A DNA stretch of 45,639 nucleotides from the IMG/VR virus record IMGVR_UViG_3300028844_006960, positions 1 through 45,639 of that record. One strand, given 5' to 3'. Made by a program: the position numbers and the translations under genes. The notes beneath the pieces are model-generated. The model saw only the letters and a list, made by a program, of their open reading frames with translations. It searched no databases and was not told where the DNA came from. Below are positions 22,335-31,023 of the stretch, one piece after another. Positions within the stretch are counted from its first letter, which is position 1; each line of letters starts with the position of its first letter. This DNA is from a virus.

Positions 22335-24863
22335 ATGTCCGAAACAGTAAGTCTAATCTTTGAACTTGAGGATCGAGCAAGCAAAGAATTTAAAAAGTTT
22401 CAAAAGCAATTAAAAGAAATAAAGAAAGAAGCAAAATCGGCAGGTGAAGAACTTGATGATCTTGGTGATGAAACAGATAAAGTTGGAAAAGGATTAAAGA
22501 AAGCTGGCGAAGGTGCAACATCTATGGGTAGCAAATTAAAAGGTGCTGCTGGTGCATTGTCTTTGATCGCTGGTGCGATGGGAGCAGTTATTGCACAAGT
22601 TGTGGCATTAAATAAAGAGCTTATTGAACAAGCAAATTTTGGAGGAGTTAGCGTTGAAACAATGCAAAAATTAGGATTTGCAGCAACACAAACTGGCGGA
22701 AGTTTTGAAGATGTTGCTGATGCATTGAATGAAATAACATTAAAATCAACGGAAGCTGCAAAAATTGGATCAGGTGCTTTTGTTGATATTGCAAAATTGG
22801 CAGGGTTAACAATTGAAGAGTTTGCAAAGTTAACTCCAGAGGAGCAGCTTTATAAATTTGCAGATGCAACAAAAGATATGGATGCAAATTTAAGAAATCT
22901 ATTACAAGATGAGTTAGGAAGTGATACCTTTATAAGATTAAATAAATTGCTTTCTTTAGGAAGTGATGGATTTAAAAAATACGGAAAAGAAGCTGAAAGA
23001 ATTGGTATTATAACAGAAGCAGAAAGTCAAAAAGTCGCTGGAATAGGTCAAGCTTTTGAAAGCTTAAGTCAAACATTTAAAACTTTATCAACAAAATCTG
23101 TTGCTGCAATAAGTGAAGAAATAACCTTTTTAATTAAGAAAACACAAGATTTAATAATTGGATTTTCAGAAGGAACTTTTGCACGCCCGATTAGTGCAAG
23201 CTTTAATTTAATTGGAAATGCATTAAAAGCGGTTGGTCTTGTTATTTTTGGATTATTAAAGACAGCTGGAGATTTTATTGGGATAGGTCTAAATAAAATT
23301 GAAAGTGGTTTAAAAAGCACATTGTTATCAATACACTCAACTTTAAAAGAGACATTTGACACAAACCTTCTTGATGACTCAACTGTAATAACTTATAAAA
23401 GTCAAATTGAAAGACTTGATCATGCAACATCAACAACAGCAAAAAACATGATTAATAATTTTAAAGGAGTTAAAGAATCAGCTGAAGATGTTGTTGGTTC
23501 TGCCAAAAAGTTTGCATTATTAACAGCAGCCGATCAAAGTCTTTTAGAGAGAGCGCAAAACGGTCTTGTTAAAAGTGCAGAAGATTATAATAGGGCAATT
23601 TTATTAAGTGGCACAATTTATGGTGAAAATAATACAAGAACACAAGAATTAATTTTTAATCAAAGAAAGTTAACAGAAGAAACAGCAAAAACAGTTAATG
23701 AAGTTAAAAAGTTGGAAAGTTTATCAAATTCAATTCAACTTGATTTAAATTTTCAAAAAGCACAAATTGAATTATTAAAATTTAAGGGTGATTTGTTGGG
23801 GGCTTTTGAATTGAAAGCAAGCTTTGATAATAAGCAATTATTAGATGAAGCTAACGCTTTAAAATTATCTTTGGAAAAGTCTTTAACAAGTATTTCAGAT
23901 GATTCTATTTCATTTAATCCAAATATAAAATTAGGTGATGATGATTTTGATCAATTGCTTGATGAAATGAAAAAAGAAGTTAGCGATGTTAAAGGTAATG
24001 AGGAATTTGTTGTTAGCTCAAATAAAGTTATTGAAAAATTAAGAGTTATAAACGAATATCAAAGATTAATTGAAGGTCAAGTTGGAATTGAAGCATTAGC
24101 ACAACAAGTGGAACAATTACAACTTCAGATGCAATTGGGAGATGTTACACCCGATCAAGTTTTGGCAAAAATGAATGAGCAACTTTTATTAATGCAAGAA
24201 ACATTGCCAGCCAACTCAACCGAATTATTAGCTTTTGAATTACAAGTTAAAAAAATGACTGAAAGTTTGGATGTAATGAAGGGAGTTAGTGAACATTTTG
24301 CTGAAAGTTTTTCAGATGGATTTGCGCAAGCATTTACTGATTCATTGCAAGGTGGTGAAAAATTTGTTGATGGAATGAAAAATTTATTAAGAGATTTAGC
24401 GCTTTCATTTATTCAAGCAGCAATTAAAGCTTTAATTTTAACTGCAATAATGAGAGGAATTAATGGGGGGTCAGCAAGCACAACAAGTTTTGGACAGGAT
24501 TTTAGTGCAAACTTTGGATCAAGTTTTGGCGTTGATGTTCCGAAAGCTCACAATGGAACAGGTAGCGGAACGATGGGTGATGAAAATGGATTAAGAAACG
24601 GAACCAAATCAATTAATGCATTCAATCCAGCTGGTTCTTTGAATTCAGATGAAATATTTGCAGTATTGAAAAAGGATGAAAGCGTTGTGCAAACATCATC
24701 ATTAAGTTCACCAACGGGCGTTGGAAGTCAAAATGTTGTAAATGAAACCTCAATTACTAATGTTATAACATCTGACGAGGTTGGGGCAATGATGGAAACT
24801 CCACAAAACGTTGATAAGTTTGTTAATATGATGAATGCAAACCGTTCAAGAATTAATATATAA
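22335..24863 (+). CDS. tape measure protein
   Basis: 842 residues, the longest gene here, SD CGGGAGAATAA. Coiled-coil start (residues 15-45), a Gly/Ala-rich segment (GAAGALSLIAGAMGAVIAQV), long helical stretches, and hydrophobic segments near 285-310 and 690-715 as in tape measure proteins. The C-terminal 100 residues are low-complexity and Gly/Ser-rich. It sets tail length; by the usual ~0.15 nm per residue the tail would be roughly 125 nm, ignoring processed parts. Confidence 0.88.
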   Translation: MSETVSLIFELEDRASKEFKKFQKQLKEIKKEAKSAGEELDDLGDETDKVGKGLKKAGEGATSMGSKLKGAAGALSLIAGAMGAVIAQVVALNKELIEQANFGGVSVETMQKLGFAATQTGGSFEDVADALNEITLKSTEAAKIGSGAFVDIAKLAGLTIEEFAKLTPEEQLYKFADATKDMDANLRNLLQDELGSDTFIRLNKLLSLGSDGFKKYGKEAERIGIITEAESQKVAGIGQAFESLSQTFKTLSTKSVAAISEEITFLIKKTQDLIIGFSEGTFARPISASFNLIGNALKAVGLVIFGLLKTAGDFIGIGLNKIESGLKSTLLSIHSTLKETFDTNLLDDSTVITYKSQIERLDHATSTTAKNMINNFKGVKESAEDVVGSAKKFALLTAADQSLLERAQNGLVKSAEDYNRAILLSGTIYGENNTRTQELIFNQRKLTEETAKTVNEVKKLESLSNSIQLDLNFQKAQIELLKFKGDLLGAFELKASFDNKQLLDEANALKLSLEKSLTSISDDSISFNPNIKLGDDDFDQLLDEMKKEVSDVKGNEEFVVSSNKVIEKLRVINEYQRLIEGQVGIEALAQQVEQLQLQMQLGDVTPDQVLAKMNEQLLLMQETLPANSTELLAFELQVKKMTESLDVMKGVSEHFAESFSDGFAQAFTDSLQGGEKFVDGMKNLLRDLALSFIQAAIKALILTAIMRGINGGSASTTSFGQDFSANFGSSFGVDVPKAHNGTGSGTMGDENGLRNGTKSINAFNPAGSLNSDEIFAVLKKDESVVQTSSLSSPTGVGSQNVVNETSITNVITSDEVGAMMETPQNVDKFVNMMNANRSRINI

Positions 24864-24881
24864 TTATATTATAATATAATA

Positions 24882-24914
24882 AAAAGCCCTCTTAAAAATA
24901 AGTGGGCTTTTTTT
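24882..24914. terminator. bidirectional terminator after the tape measure
   Basis: AAAAAGCCC and GGGCTTTTTTT flank a CTT/AAG extension and short loop. Serves the rightward tape measure gene and the leftward gene at 24931. Confidence 0.8.
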
Positions 24915-24930
24915 GTTTTTTATTTCTTTT

Positions 24931-25500
24931 TTAATAATAAAAAGAGGTTTCCATGTCATCAAACATTAATAAATCTCTCAATAAATCTTTTTTAATTTTT
25001 TCTTTTTGTTCTTTCTCTTTTTTTATTTTTAACATTAATTCTTTTTTTTCTTTATTTTTAATTTTTTGTTTTTCAATTTCAACTTTACAGTCATATATTT
25101 TTTTGATTGCTTCCATAACTTCATCTTCTGTTGGTTGTATTTTGATTGAATTAGTATACAGATAACAAGACCTTGTTTTTTCATTTCCTTGAGTGTAAGT
25201 ATTCTCACGAGTTGAAATAACAATCTTCCATTTCATTGGTTTATAATAACCAAACTTGCACTTTTTAGAATGCTCAAAATGTTCAATCTCCATCAACTGA
25301 GCTTGACAAACTTTTATTGAAATAGATATTTCACCTAAAATATCATGTCTATATCTATTTATTAACTTATTAACAATTAAAACTCTTGAATGTAAATAAC
25401 TATCATGAACATCATCACTTAACAAATTAACTTTTGATCTATATAAAATATTTGCTTCTATATCATCGCCTTTTTTGTAAACTCTTTCTTCCATTCTCAT
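24931..25500 (-). CDS. inserted leftward gene (moron) of unknown function
   Basis: 189 residues, SD AAAGGAG. N-terminal part of mixed composition with Cys and His (FEHSKKCKFGYYKPMKWKIV); C-terminal third a very charged helix (KNKEKKELMLKIKKEKEQK). Opposite in direction to all surrounding tail genes, bounded by its own box promoter (25535-25575) and a terminator: a self-contained unit inserted in the tail operon. Such units often affect the host, but nothing here reveals the function. Confidence 0.7.
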   Translation of the reverse strand: MRMEERVYKKGDDIEANILYRSKVNLLSDDVHDSYLHSRVLIVNKLINRYRHDILGEISISIKVCQAQLMEIEHFEHSKKCKFGYYKPMKWKIVISTRENTYTQGNEKTRSCYLYTNSIKIQPTEDEVMEAIKKIYDCKVEIEKQKIKNKEKKELMLKIKKEKEQKEKIKKDLLRDLLMFDDMETSFYY

Positions 25501-25534
25501 AATGTATTCTCCTTTTTGTTTTCTTTATAATTAT

Positions 25535-25575
25535 ATTATAGTATAATTATTAATTAAAGTCAAGACCTACGCATA
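25535..25575 (-). promoter_or_regulatory. box H: TATGCGTAGGT element plus leftward promoter
   Basis: Minus strand TATGCGTAGGT (25575-25565), one base, TTGACT (25563-25558), 17-bp spacer, TATAAT (25540-25535). Same geometry as the accessory-region boxes, although in the middle of the virion genes. Confidence 0.8.
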
Positions 25576-25663
25576 AATATTTTTTAATTAGTTGCATAAA
25601 TTCGTTTTAAATGTATTATTTAATATATAAATTAAATAAAAAAATAATTGGGAGATTAAATAA

Positions 25664-26704
25664 ATGGCATTAATTGCAGGATCAACTTATACATATAAAG
25701 AAGGCATTATTGATAATAAAGGTATAATGTTAACTATAAAAAATAGGGCAGAAGAGCAAGGATGGATCGTTTTAAAGTATGATGTTGTTGATTATGATGT
25801 GCTTGTTTTAAAGGCTCCTGATGGTTCTTTTTGTGTTGGTTTTCAAGAATTAACATCAATATTAAATGAAGTTTACAATATAGAAGTTACAATGTTTAAA
25901 GATTTCAATGATAAAAATGGAATACATAATCAATTATTATCTATTCCAAAAGATGAACACAAAGGATTTAATGAAGGCAATCATCCACCTCAATTAGTTT
26001 GTGCAGCGGATTCAACTGATATGTGGTTACAAATTACACCTGATTATATTTCTGCAATTGTTAAAAGTCCTATTGATGCAAGCCCAACAAAATTATATAC
26101 AACTTTTTATGCAGGTCGTTTTAATTCTTATGCAGAAAAAGAACAGTATTTTTTACCTATTTTTTGCGGAGGTAGTGGTCAAGCAGAAGATAATATTTTA
26201 ACTCAAGATGGCAAAACTCCTTCAGATTCTTCCGTTAATTCTTTGGGTTTTGATACATTTTCAAATTATATGTTTTCAAGAAGAGACTCACCAACAAGTT
26301 CATCATATAGAAGTGGAGATTATTTTTTATCTCCTGATGGACGATGGGTTCCTCTTGGCAGCGGTGCAAGTGGTGCAGTGGATTCTTACCCAAATTTATC
26401 AACAAGCAATGTTCCTCCTTATTTTCAAAATGCAACCATTTTTCCGATTGCAGGTTTAATGTATGCAACGAAAGGATCAATGATAGATGGTGAATATATT
26501 TTGCGCCCAATTATTATAATAGGTCAACCAGATTATACTGAAAAATCATCAATGATGGGTGAAATATTTAATATTTATAGAGTAGAAGATGAAACACTTG
26601 TTGCCGAAGATGAAATTGTTGTTGATGGTGAAAATTATATTGTTTTCCATGATGTTTATCGTGATTTAAATTCAAATAATTTATTTGCTTTGAAGGTGAT
26701 ATAA
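25664..26704 (+). CDS. tail-region structural protein, paralogue 1 of 3
   Basis: 346 residues, SD in ATTGGGAGATTAA. Alpha/beta N-terminal ~60 residues (a helix, then a strand VLVLKAPDGS), long beta-rich body with Gly/Ser/Asp turns, and a C-terminal VVDGENYIVFHDVYRDLN block. The two following genes have the same length, a similar N-terminal helix-strand and the same final block, so the three are paralogues. Probable tail tip or baseplate-periphery proteins; direct function unknown. Confidence 0.65.
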   Translation: MALIAGSTYTYKEGIIDNKGIMLTIKNRAEEQGWIVLKYDVVDYDVLVLKAPDGSFCVGFQELTSILNEVYNIEVTMFKDFNDKNGIHNQLLSIPKDEHKGFNEGNHPPQLVCAADSTDMWLQITPDYISAIVKSPIDASPTKLYTTFYAGRFNSYAEKEQYFLPIFCGGSGQAEDNILTQDGKTPSDSSVNSLGFDTFSNYMFSRRDSPTSSSYRSGDYFLSPDGRWVPLGSGASGAVDSYPNLSTSNVPPYFQNATIFPIAGLMYATKGSMIDGEYILRPIIIIGQPDYTEKSSMMGEIFNIYRVEDETLVAEDEIVVDGENYIVFHDVYRDLNSNNLFALKVI

Positions 26705-27771
26705 TGAGTTATAATTTAGTTTTAGAAAAAAGCGGTCAAAATTCCGTTGGATTAATAAAAGACTTATATGAGGTTTTATCTTCATCAGGTTTTGAAGTTC
26801 ATGCATTTCGAGATGTTGAAATTCTTGATCCTCAACAAGAAAAATCAAAGGGGAAAGAATTGTTTATAAGCAGAAATGGCAAGCATTTTTCAATGAGTGC
26901 ATCACCTTTTGACAACTTTTTCTCAACAACAGATGATATTCCTGTTGATGATTCTTTGCGTGTTCATTGCGGAGTTTTTGGAGTTTCAATAAATACATCA
27001 TTTATATCAAATGATTTATATTATAACCAGCCAACCAATAACCCAAGCCAATCAGTTAAAAATGTTTGTGGTGGAGCTTGTATTCCAAAAAATGATTTTT
27101 TTGATTATCAAATTTTTAGTGATAAAAAAGGTTGGCAATGGTTTATAAAAATAAGTTTTAATGATGTTGCCACTGGTGATGAAATGAATTTTTTTGTTAT
27201 GTTTGGAGATATTTTTGAAGGTGAAAATATTAAAGAGGGGCAATACTCTTTGGGAAGTAATACACAAGGAGTTAGTGGAATGACATGGAATGGTTACACA
27301 AGTTATTATATTGATCCAGCATACGAAACAACAACAGATAATCCATACCGCTCAACACATCCTTTAATGAATTATGGAACAGAAAAATATAATTTATTTT
27401 ATACAGATATAAATGATGATCTTGTTTCTCATTATTTAATAAATTCAATAGTTTCAACAGAGTATAGTTTGCCCAATAGAAATTTTGGATTTAATGAACA
27501 TATTTATGCAAGTTCTCACAATGAATTTTTGGGAATAACTCCATTATTTCCTTTTGAATTTTTTGTTCCTAAATTTACAATAACAGAGGTGAAATCAATG
27601 GGAAAATTACCGATGGGAGTGGTCAACCAGTGGGGAGTTGAAAACGGAGAAATTAGAATAATAAACAATAAAAAAATACAGTTCTTTCATGTTTTCAAAA
27701 GAGATCAAAACCAAACACCGAAATCTCACATGAACAAAGGGATGGCAATTTATATAGAGAGAGGGCTTTAA
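26704..27771 (+). CDS. tail-region structural protein, paralogue 2 of 3
   Basis: 355 residues, overlapping the previous stop by one base. Shares with paralogue 3 the blocks KGKELFISRNGKHFSMSAS (RGKEIFANKGNSHFSFSAT in paralogue 3), CGVFGVSINTSF, ACIPKNDFF, and the ending NGEIRIINNKKIQFFHVFKR. Closer to paralogue 3 than to 1. Probably a virion component at the tail tip. The ending MAIYIERGL lies next to the ATG of the third copy. Confidence 0.65.
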   Translation: MSYNLVLEKSGQNSVGLIKDLYEVLSSSGFEVHAFRDVEILDPQQEKSKGKELFISRNGKHFSMSASPFDNFFSTTDDIPVDDSLRVHCGVFGVSINTSFISNDLYYNQPTNNPSQSVKNVCGGACIPKNDFFDYQIFSDKKGWQWFIKISFNDVATGDEMNFFVMFGDIFEGENIKEGQYSLGSNTQGVSGMTWNGYTSYYIDPAYETTTDNPYRSTHPLMNYGTEKYNLFYTDINDDLVSHYLINSIVSTEYSLPNRNFGFNEHIYASSHNEFLGITPLFPFEFFVPKFTITEVKSMGKLPMGVVNQWGVENGEIRIINNKKIQFFHVFKRDQNQTPKSHMNKGMAIYIERGL

Positions 27772-27773
27772 AT

Positions 27774-28841
27774 ATGTATTCATTAATTAAAAATGAAAGC
27801 AATAAAAACACAACTGATTTAATGAATGATTTGCATTCTGTTTTATTAAATGCAGGTTATACAATAAATAAATTTGATACAATTTTGGGTGCAAATTCAT
27901 TAAGAGGAAAAGAGATTTTTGCAAATAAAGGAAATAGTCATTTTTCATTTTCAGCAACACATTATTCATTTGTTGATCAAAATGATATGAGCGATCTTAT
28001 TATTCCAGTTGATACTGATGATGTTGTTTCTTGTGGCTCTTTTACAGTTTCAGCAAACACAGGTTTTGATTTAAATGAGAACTTTGCAGATCAACCATCA
28101 AACCAAATTCTTTCAAATAGTAAAGTTTCATCTGCTTGTATTCCAAAAAATAATTTATTTAATTATACAATTTATAAAACAGATGATGATTTTAATTTTA
28201 TAATAAAAATTAATTTTGATGATTTAAATTTTTATGTTTTGTTTGGTGATGTTTCAAATAATGATTCAAAAACAACTCTTGCAAGAAGTTATATTTTTGG
28301 AAGTGTTAGACTGGTCGGAGCAGTTAAAAAAATAGGTTATCCAAAAAATTTAACAGAAAGATTTAGTCAGTTAGACAATCACCAAATACCAAATCATTTT
28401 TTAATGAAAGATATTAGTTTGACAGGTGATTTTTGGGGAAATATTATTTATTATATTGATTCAGTTATTGTTCCGCATAATTTTTTAGAAACAAAATCAT
28501 CCACCTCAATTGGTGTTGATAAAGGTGTTTATTCAAATAACCAATCAATGTTGGCTGGTTTAAGTGATAATTATACGGGAGCAGATGTAATGTTACCTTT
28601 TGAATTATATTTGCCAACAAATACAACTGATAGCGATCCACCACAAAAAAGAATAAAGGAATTTGATTTTGGTGTTTTTAGTGATGAAAATATTGAAGAT
28701 GGAGAAATAAGAAAAGTTGATGGTGTATATTATGAATTTATGCATTTAATGAAAAGAATTGAAAAGGATCGTGATGGTTCTTTTTTACAAGCACAAAATT
28801 TTAATTTAGGAATGTATATTAAAAGAGGAGATATATTTTGA
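27774..28841 (+). CDS. tail-region structural protein, paralogue 3 of 3
   Basis: 355 residues, two bases after paralogue 2 and the same length. Carries the same order of blocks (LRGKEIFANKGNSHFSFS, ACIPKNNLF, LPFELYLPT, DGEIRKVDGVYYEFMHLMKR). The stop TGA overlaps the TTG start of the next gene. Tandem triplication with strong divergence suggests either a heteromeric tip or specialisation for different ligands. Confidence 0.65.
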   Translation: MYSLIKNESNKNTTDLMNDLHSVLLNAGYTINKFDTILGANSLRGKEIFANKGNSHFSFSATHYSFVDQNDMSDLIIPVDTDDVVSCGSFTVSANTGFDLNENFADQPSNQILSNSKVSSACIPKNNLFNYTIYKTDDDFNFIIKINFDDLNFYVLFGDVSNNDSKTTLARSYIFGSVRLVGAVKKIGYPKNLTERFSQLDNHQIPNHFLMKDISLTGDFWGNIIYYIDSVIVPHNFLETKSSTSIGVDKGVYSNNQSMLAGLSDNYTGADVMLPFELYLPTNTTDSDPPQKRIKEFDFGVFSDENIEDGEIRKVDGVYYEFMHLMKRIEKDRDGSFLQAQNFNLGMYIKRGDIF

Positions 28842-30157
28842 TAACTAAAAACAAAGTTTCAAGAAAACCGAAAACAAATAAAGGATCAATAGGTCAAGAT
28901 GTAAACTATAAATATTTCAATATAGTTGAAAAAAGCAACTATATAAATTTAGTTGAAGAATCAAAAAAATTATTTTATTGGAGACCAAATACAAAAATTA
29001 ATATGACTGAAAACATAACATTTAATACAGATAAAATTGAAGCAATAAATGGAAATGAACAAAGAATTTCATTATTACAAGAAGCAAGAAATACATTCAA
29101 ATATTATTATACATTACATACAACAGAATTGCAAAAATTTAATAATTTTTTATTTCAATATCAAAGTAGTTTTATAAATTTACCTCTTTGGCAAGAAATA
29201 GGCAGGTTAAGAAATGATATTGAAATTAATCAAACAGTGTTTAAAGTTACGATGGATTTTAGAAGATATCAAACAGATATTAAATTTATTATTATGAATC
29301 CTCTTGATTATTCCGATTATTCAATTTTTTTTATTGATGGCATTGATTATGACAATGAAGAAATTTATGTTGCTGCTGGTTTTGATCGAGCTTGGGGAGA
29401 AGGTGCTTTAATAATGCCCGTTGTTAGTGTTAAAGTTAAAGATGCAATCAATAAAACTTTGCCAGCTGGTGTTGATAGATTAGCAGGAATGTCAATAAGT
29501 TTTCAAAAAGAAGTTGGCAATGATACGATTATAAATAATTCAATAATACAATATCCAAAATATAAAGATTTATATATTCTTGATAAACAACCTAATAGAA
29601 GAGATATTTTGACACAGCAATGGCAAAGAAAAAAATTAAGTATTGATTTAGGTTTTGGTAAACCTCACGAATTGGACAGAAGCGATCAACCATTTAATTT
29701 ATATAATTATACTTGGACTTTAACAAGTAGAGAAAAAATAAATGATTTAAAAACATTTTTTGCAGAAATGCGTGGAAGTGCAAGCGATTTTTGGATGCCA
29801 ACTTTTGAAAATGATATGACTTCAATTTCAAATTCATATTCATTAAATGATAATTATTTATTAATAAATGATATAAACTTAATGGAAACTTTTTTGGGTA
29901 GAAAACTAAATATAAAAATTAATTTAACAGATGGAAGTTATTTAATAAGAGAAGTTGTAAATGTCAATGAGGGAGCAGGAATTGAACAGGTTTTTTTAGA
30001 TAAAATTCACGGGGTAGATTTTACAGACAAGCAAATTGGAAGCATTAATTTTGTTTACAAATCAAGATTTAATAATGATGATTTTGCTTTTATTTATACA
30101 AATGACGAACAAGCAGAAATCACAAAAAATGTGTTTATGCAAAATATGGGAGATTAA
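28838..30157 (+). CDS. minor tail protein (DUF2460-like ending)
   Basis: 439 residues, started at TTG 28838, which overlaps the previous stop (TTTTGA) and has AGAGGAG eight bases upstream; no ATG fits. FFAEMRGSASDFWMPTF (about residues 308-324) matches the RG...FW.PT motif of tail proteins located just before DUF2163 genes. This gene and the next two form the usual tail-tip order. Binds tube end or hub by analogy. Confidence 0.7.
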   Translation: MITKNKVSRKPKTNKGSIGQDVNYKYFNIVEKSNYINLVEESKKLFYWRPNTKINMTENITFNTDKIEAINGNEQRISLLQEARNTFKYYYTLHTTELQKFNNFLFQYQSSFINLPLWQEIGRLRNDIEINQTVFKVTMDFRRYQTDIKFIIMNPLDYSDYSIFFIDGIDYDNEEIYVAAGFDRAWGEGALIMPVVSVKVKDAINKTLPAGVDRLAGMSISFQKEVGNDTIINNSIIQYPKYKDLYILDKQPNRRDILTQQWQRKKLSIDLGFGKPHELDRSDQPFNLYNYTWTLTSREKINDLKTFFAEMRGSASDFWMPTFENDMTSISNSYSLNDNYLLINDINLMETFLGRKLNIKINLTDGSYLIREVVNVNEGAGIEQVFLDKIHGVDFTDKQIGSINFVYKSRFNNDDFAFIYTNDEQAEITKNVFMQNMGD

Positions 30158-30160
30158 ACG

Positions 30161-30994
30161 ATGAGTTTTTTAAGTGCAGAAATAAGCAAATTTTCATCAC
30201 AACCTGTTGAATTATACGAATTCACAAACGGTGTTAAAAAGTGGTATTTTACAAGCAGCGATCAAGATGTAAGATTTAACGATATTACATGGACAGCTCA
30301 AACAATAAAAAGAAGTGCAATAATTATGAGCAGCGATTTAACAAGAAGCAATTTAAAAATTAATCTTGTTGAAAATAATCCATTAAAAGAATATTTTTTA
30401 AATGATGGTTTAAATTATGCTTTGGATGTAACAATTTATAGATTGCAAATAAAAGAGGATGAAGCTATTTCATTTTTTAGCGGAACATTAGGAGATCGAA
30501 CAATTGAAAATGAGCTTGAAATATCTTGTAATTTTCAACAGATAGGTCAATTTTTATTAAATAATTCTCAACGATATAAATACGGCTATAATTGCCAACA
30601 CGATCAATATACCAGAAAATGCAGGATTTCAAAAGAAAATGAAAGTCGATTTGATCTTGTTGTAACTGAATTAAATGGTAATTATATAACTGTTGAAATG
30701 GGAATTCAGCCGCCTTTAAATGATTATTTTACAGGTTTAGCTTGGTTTTATAATGCTGATGAAACAGTTGAAAGATTTATCATTGAAGATGTAATTGATG
30801 GAGTAACAAGAAAAATAAAAATAGATTTTCCATTTAATGATGGTGATTTAGAAATTGGTGATAAATTAAATTTAGCATCTGGTTGTAAAAATACAAGCGC
30901 AGGTTGTAAAAATTTAAATAATTTTGACAATTTTATTGGTTTTGAACATATACCAACACAAGAATTTTTCACTGATGGAATAAAAGACAGATAA
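30161..30994 (+). CDS. tail-tip protein, DUF2163 / phage BR0599 family
   Basis: 277 residues. A Cys-rich block (YNCQHDQYTRKCRIS, about 145-160) and the C-terminal GCKNTSAGCKNLNNFDNF followed by IGFEHIP (241-265) are the family's marks, probably binding a metal or iron-sulfur cluster in the tail-tip hub. N-terminal DUF2163-like beta part (PVELYEFTNG). SD in GGGAGATTAAACG. Confidence 0.85.
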   Translation: MSFLSAEISKFSSQPVELYEFTNGVKKWYFTSSDQDVRFNDITWTAQTIKRSAIIMSSDLTRSNLKINLVENNPLKEYFLNDGLNYALDVTIYRLQIKEDEAISFFSGTLGDRTIENELEISCNFQQIGQFLLNNSQRYKYGYNCQHDQYTRKCRISKENESRFDLVVTELNGNYITVEMGIQPPLNDYFTGLAWFYNADETVERFIIEDVIDGVTRKIKIDFPFNDGDLEIGDKLNLASGCKNTSAGCKNLNNFDNFIGFEHIPTQEFFTDGIKDR

Positions 30995-31023
30995 TAAAAA
31001 AATATATTGGGAGATATAAACAA

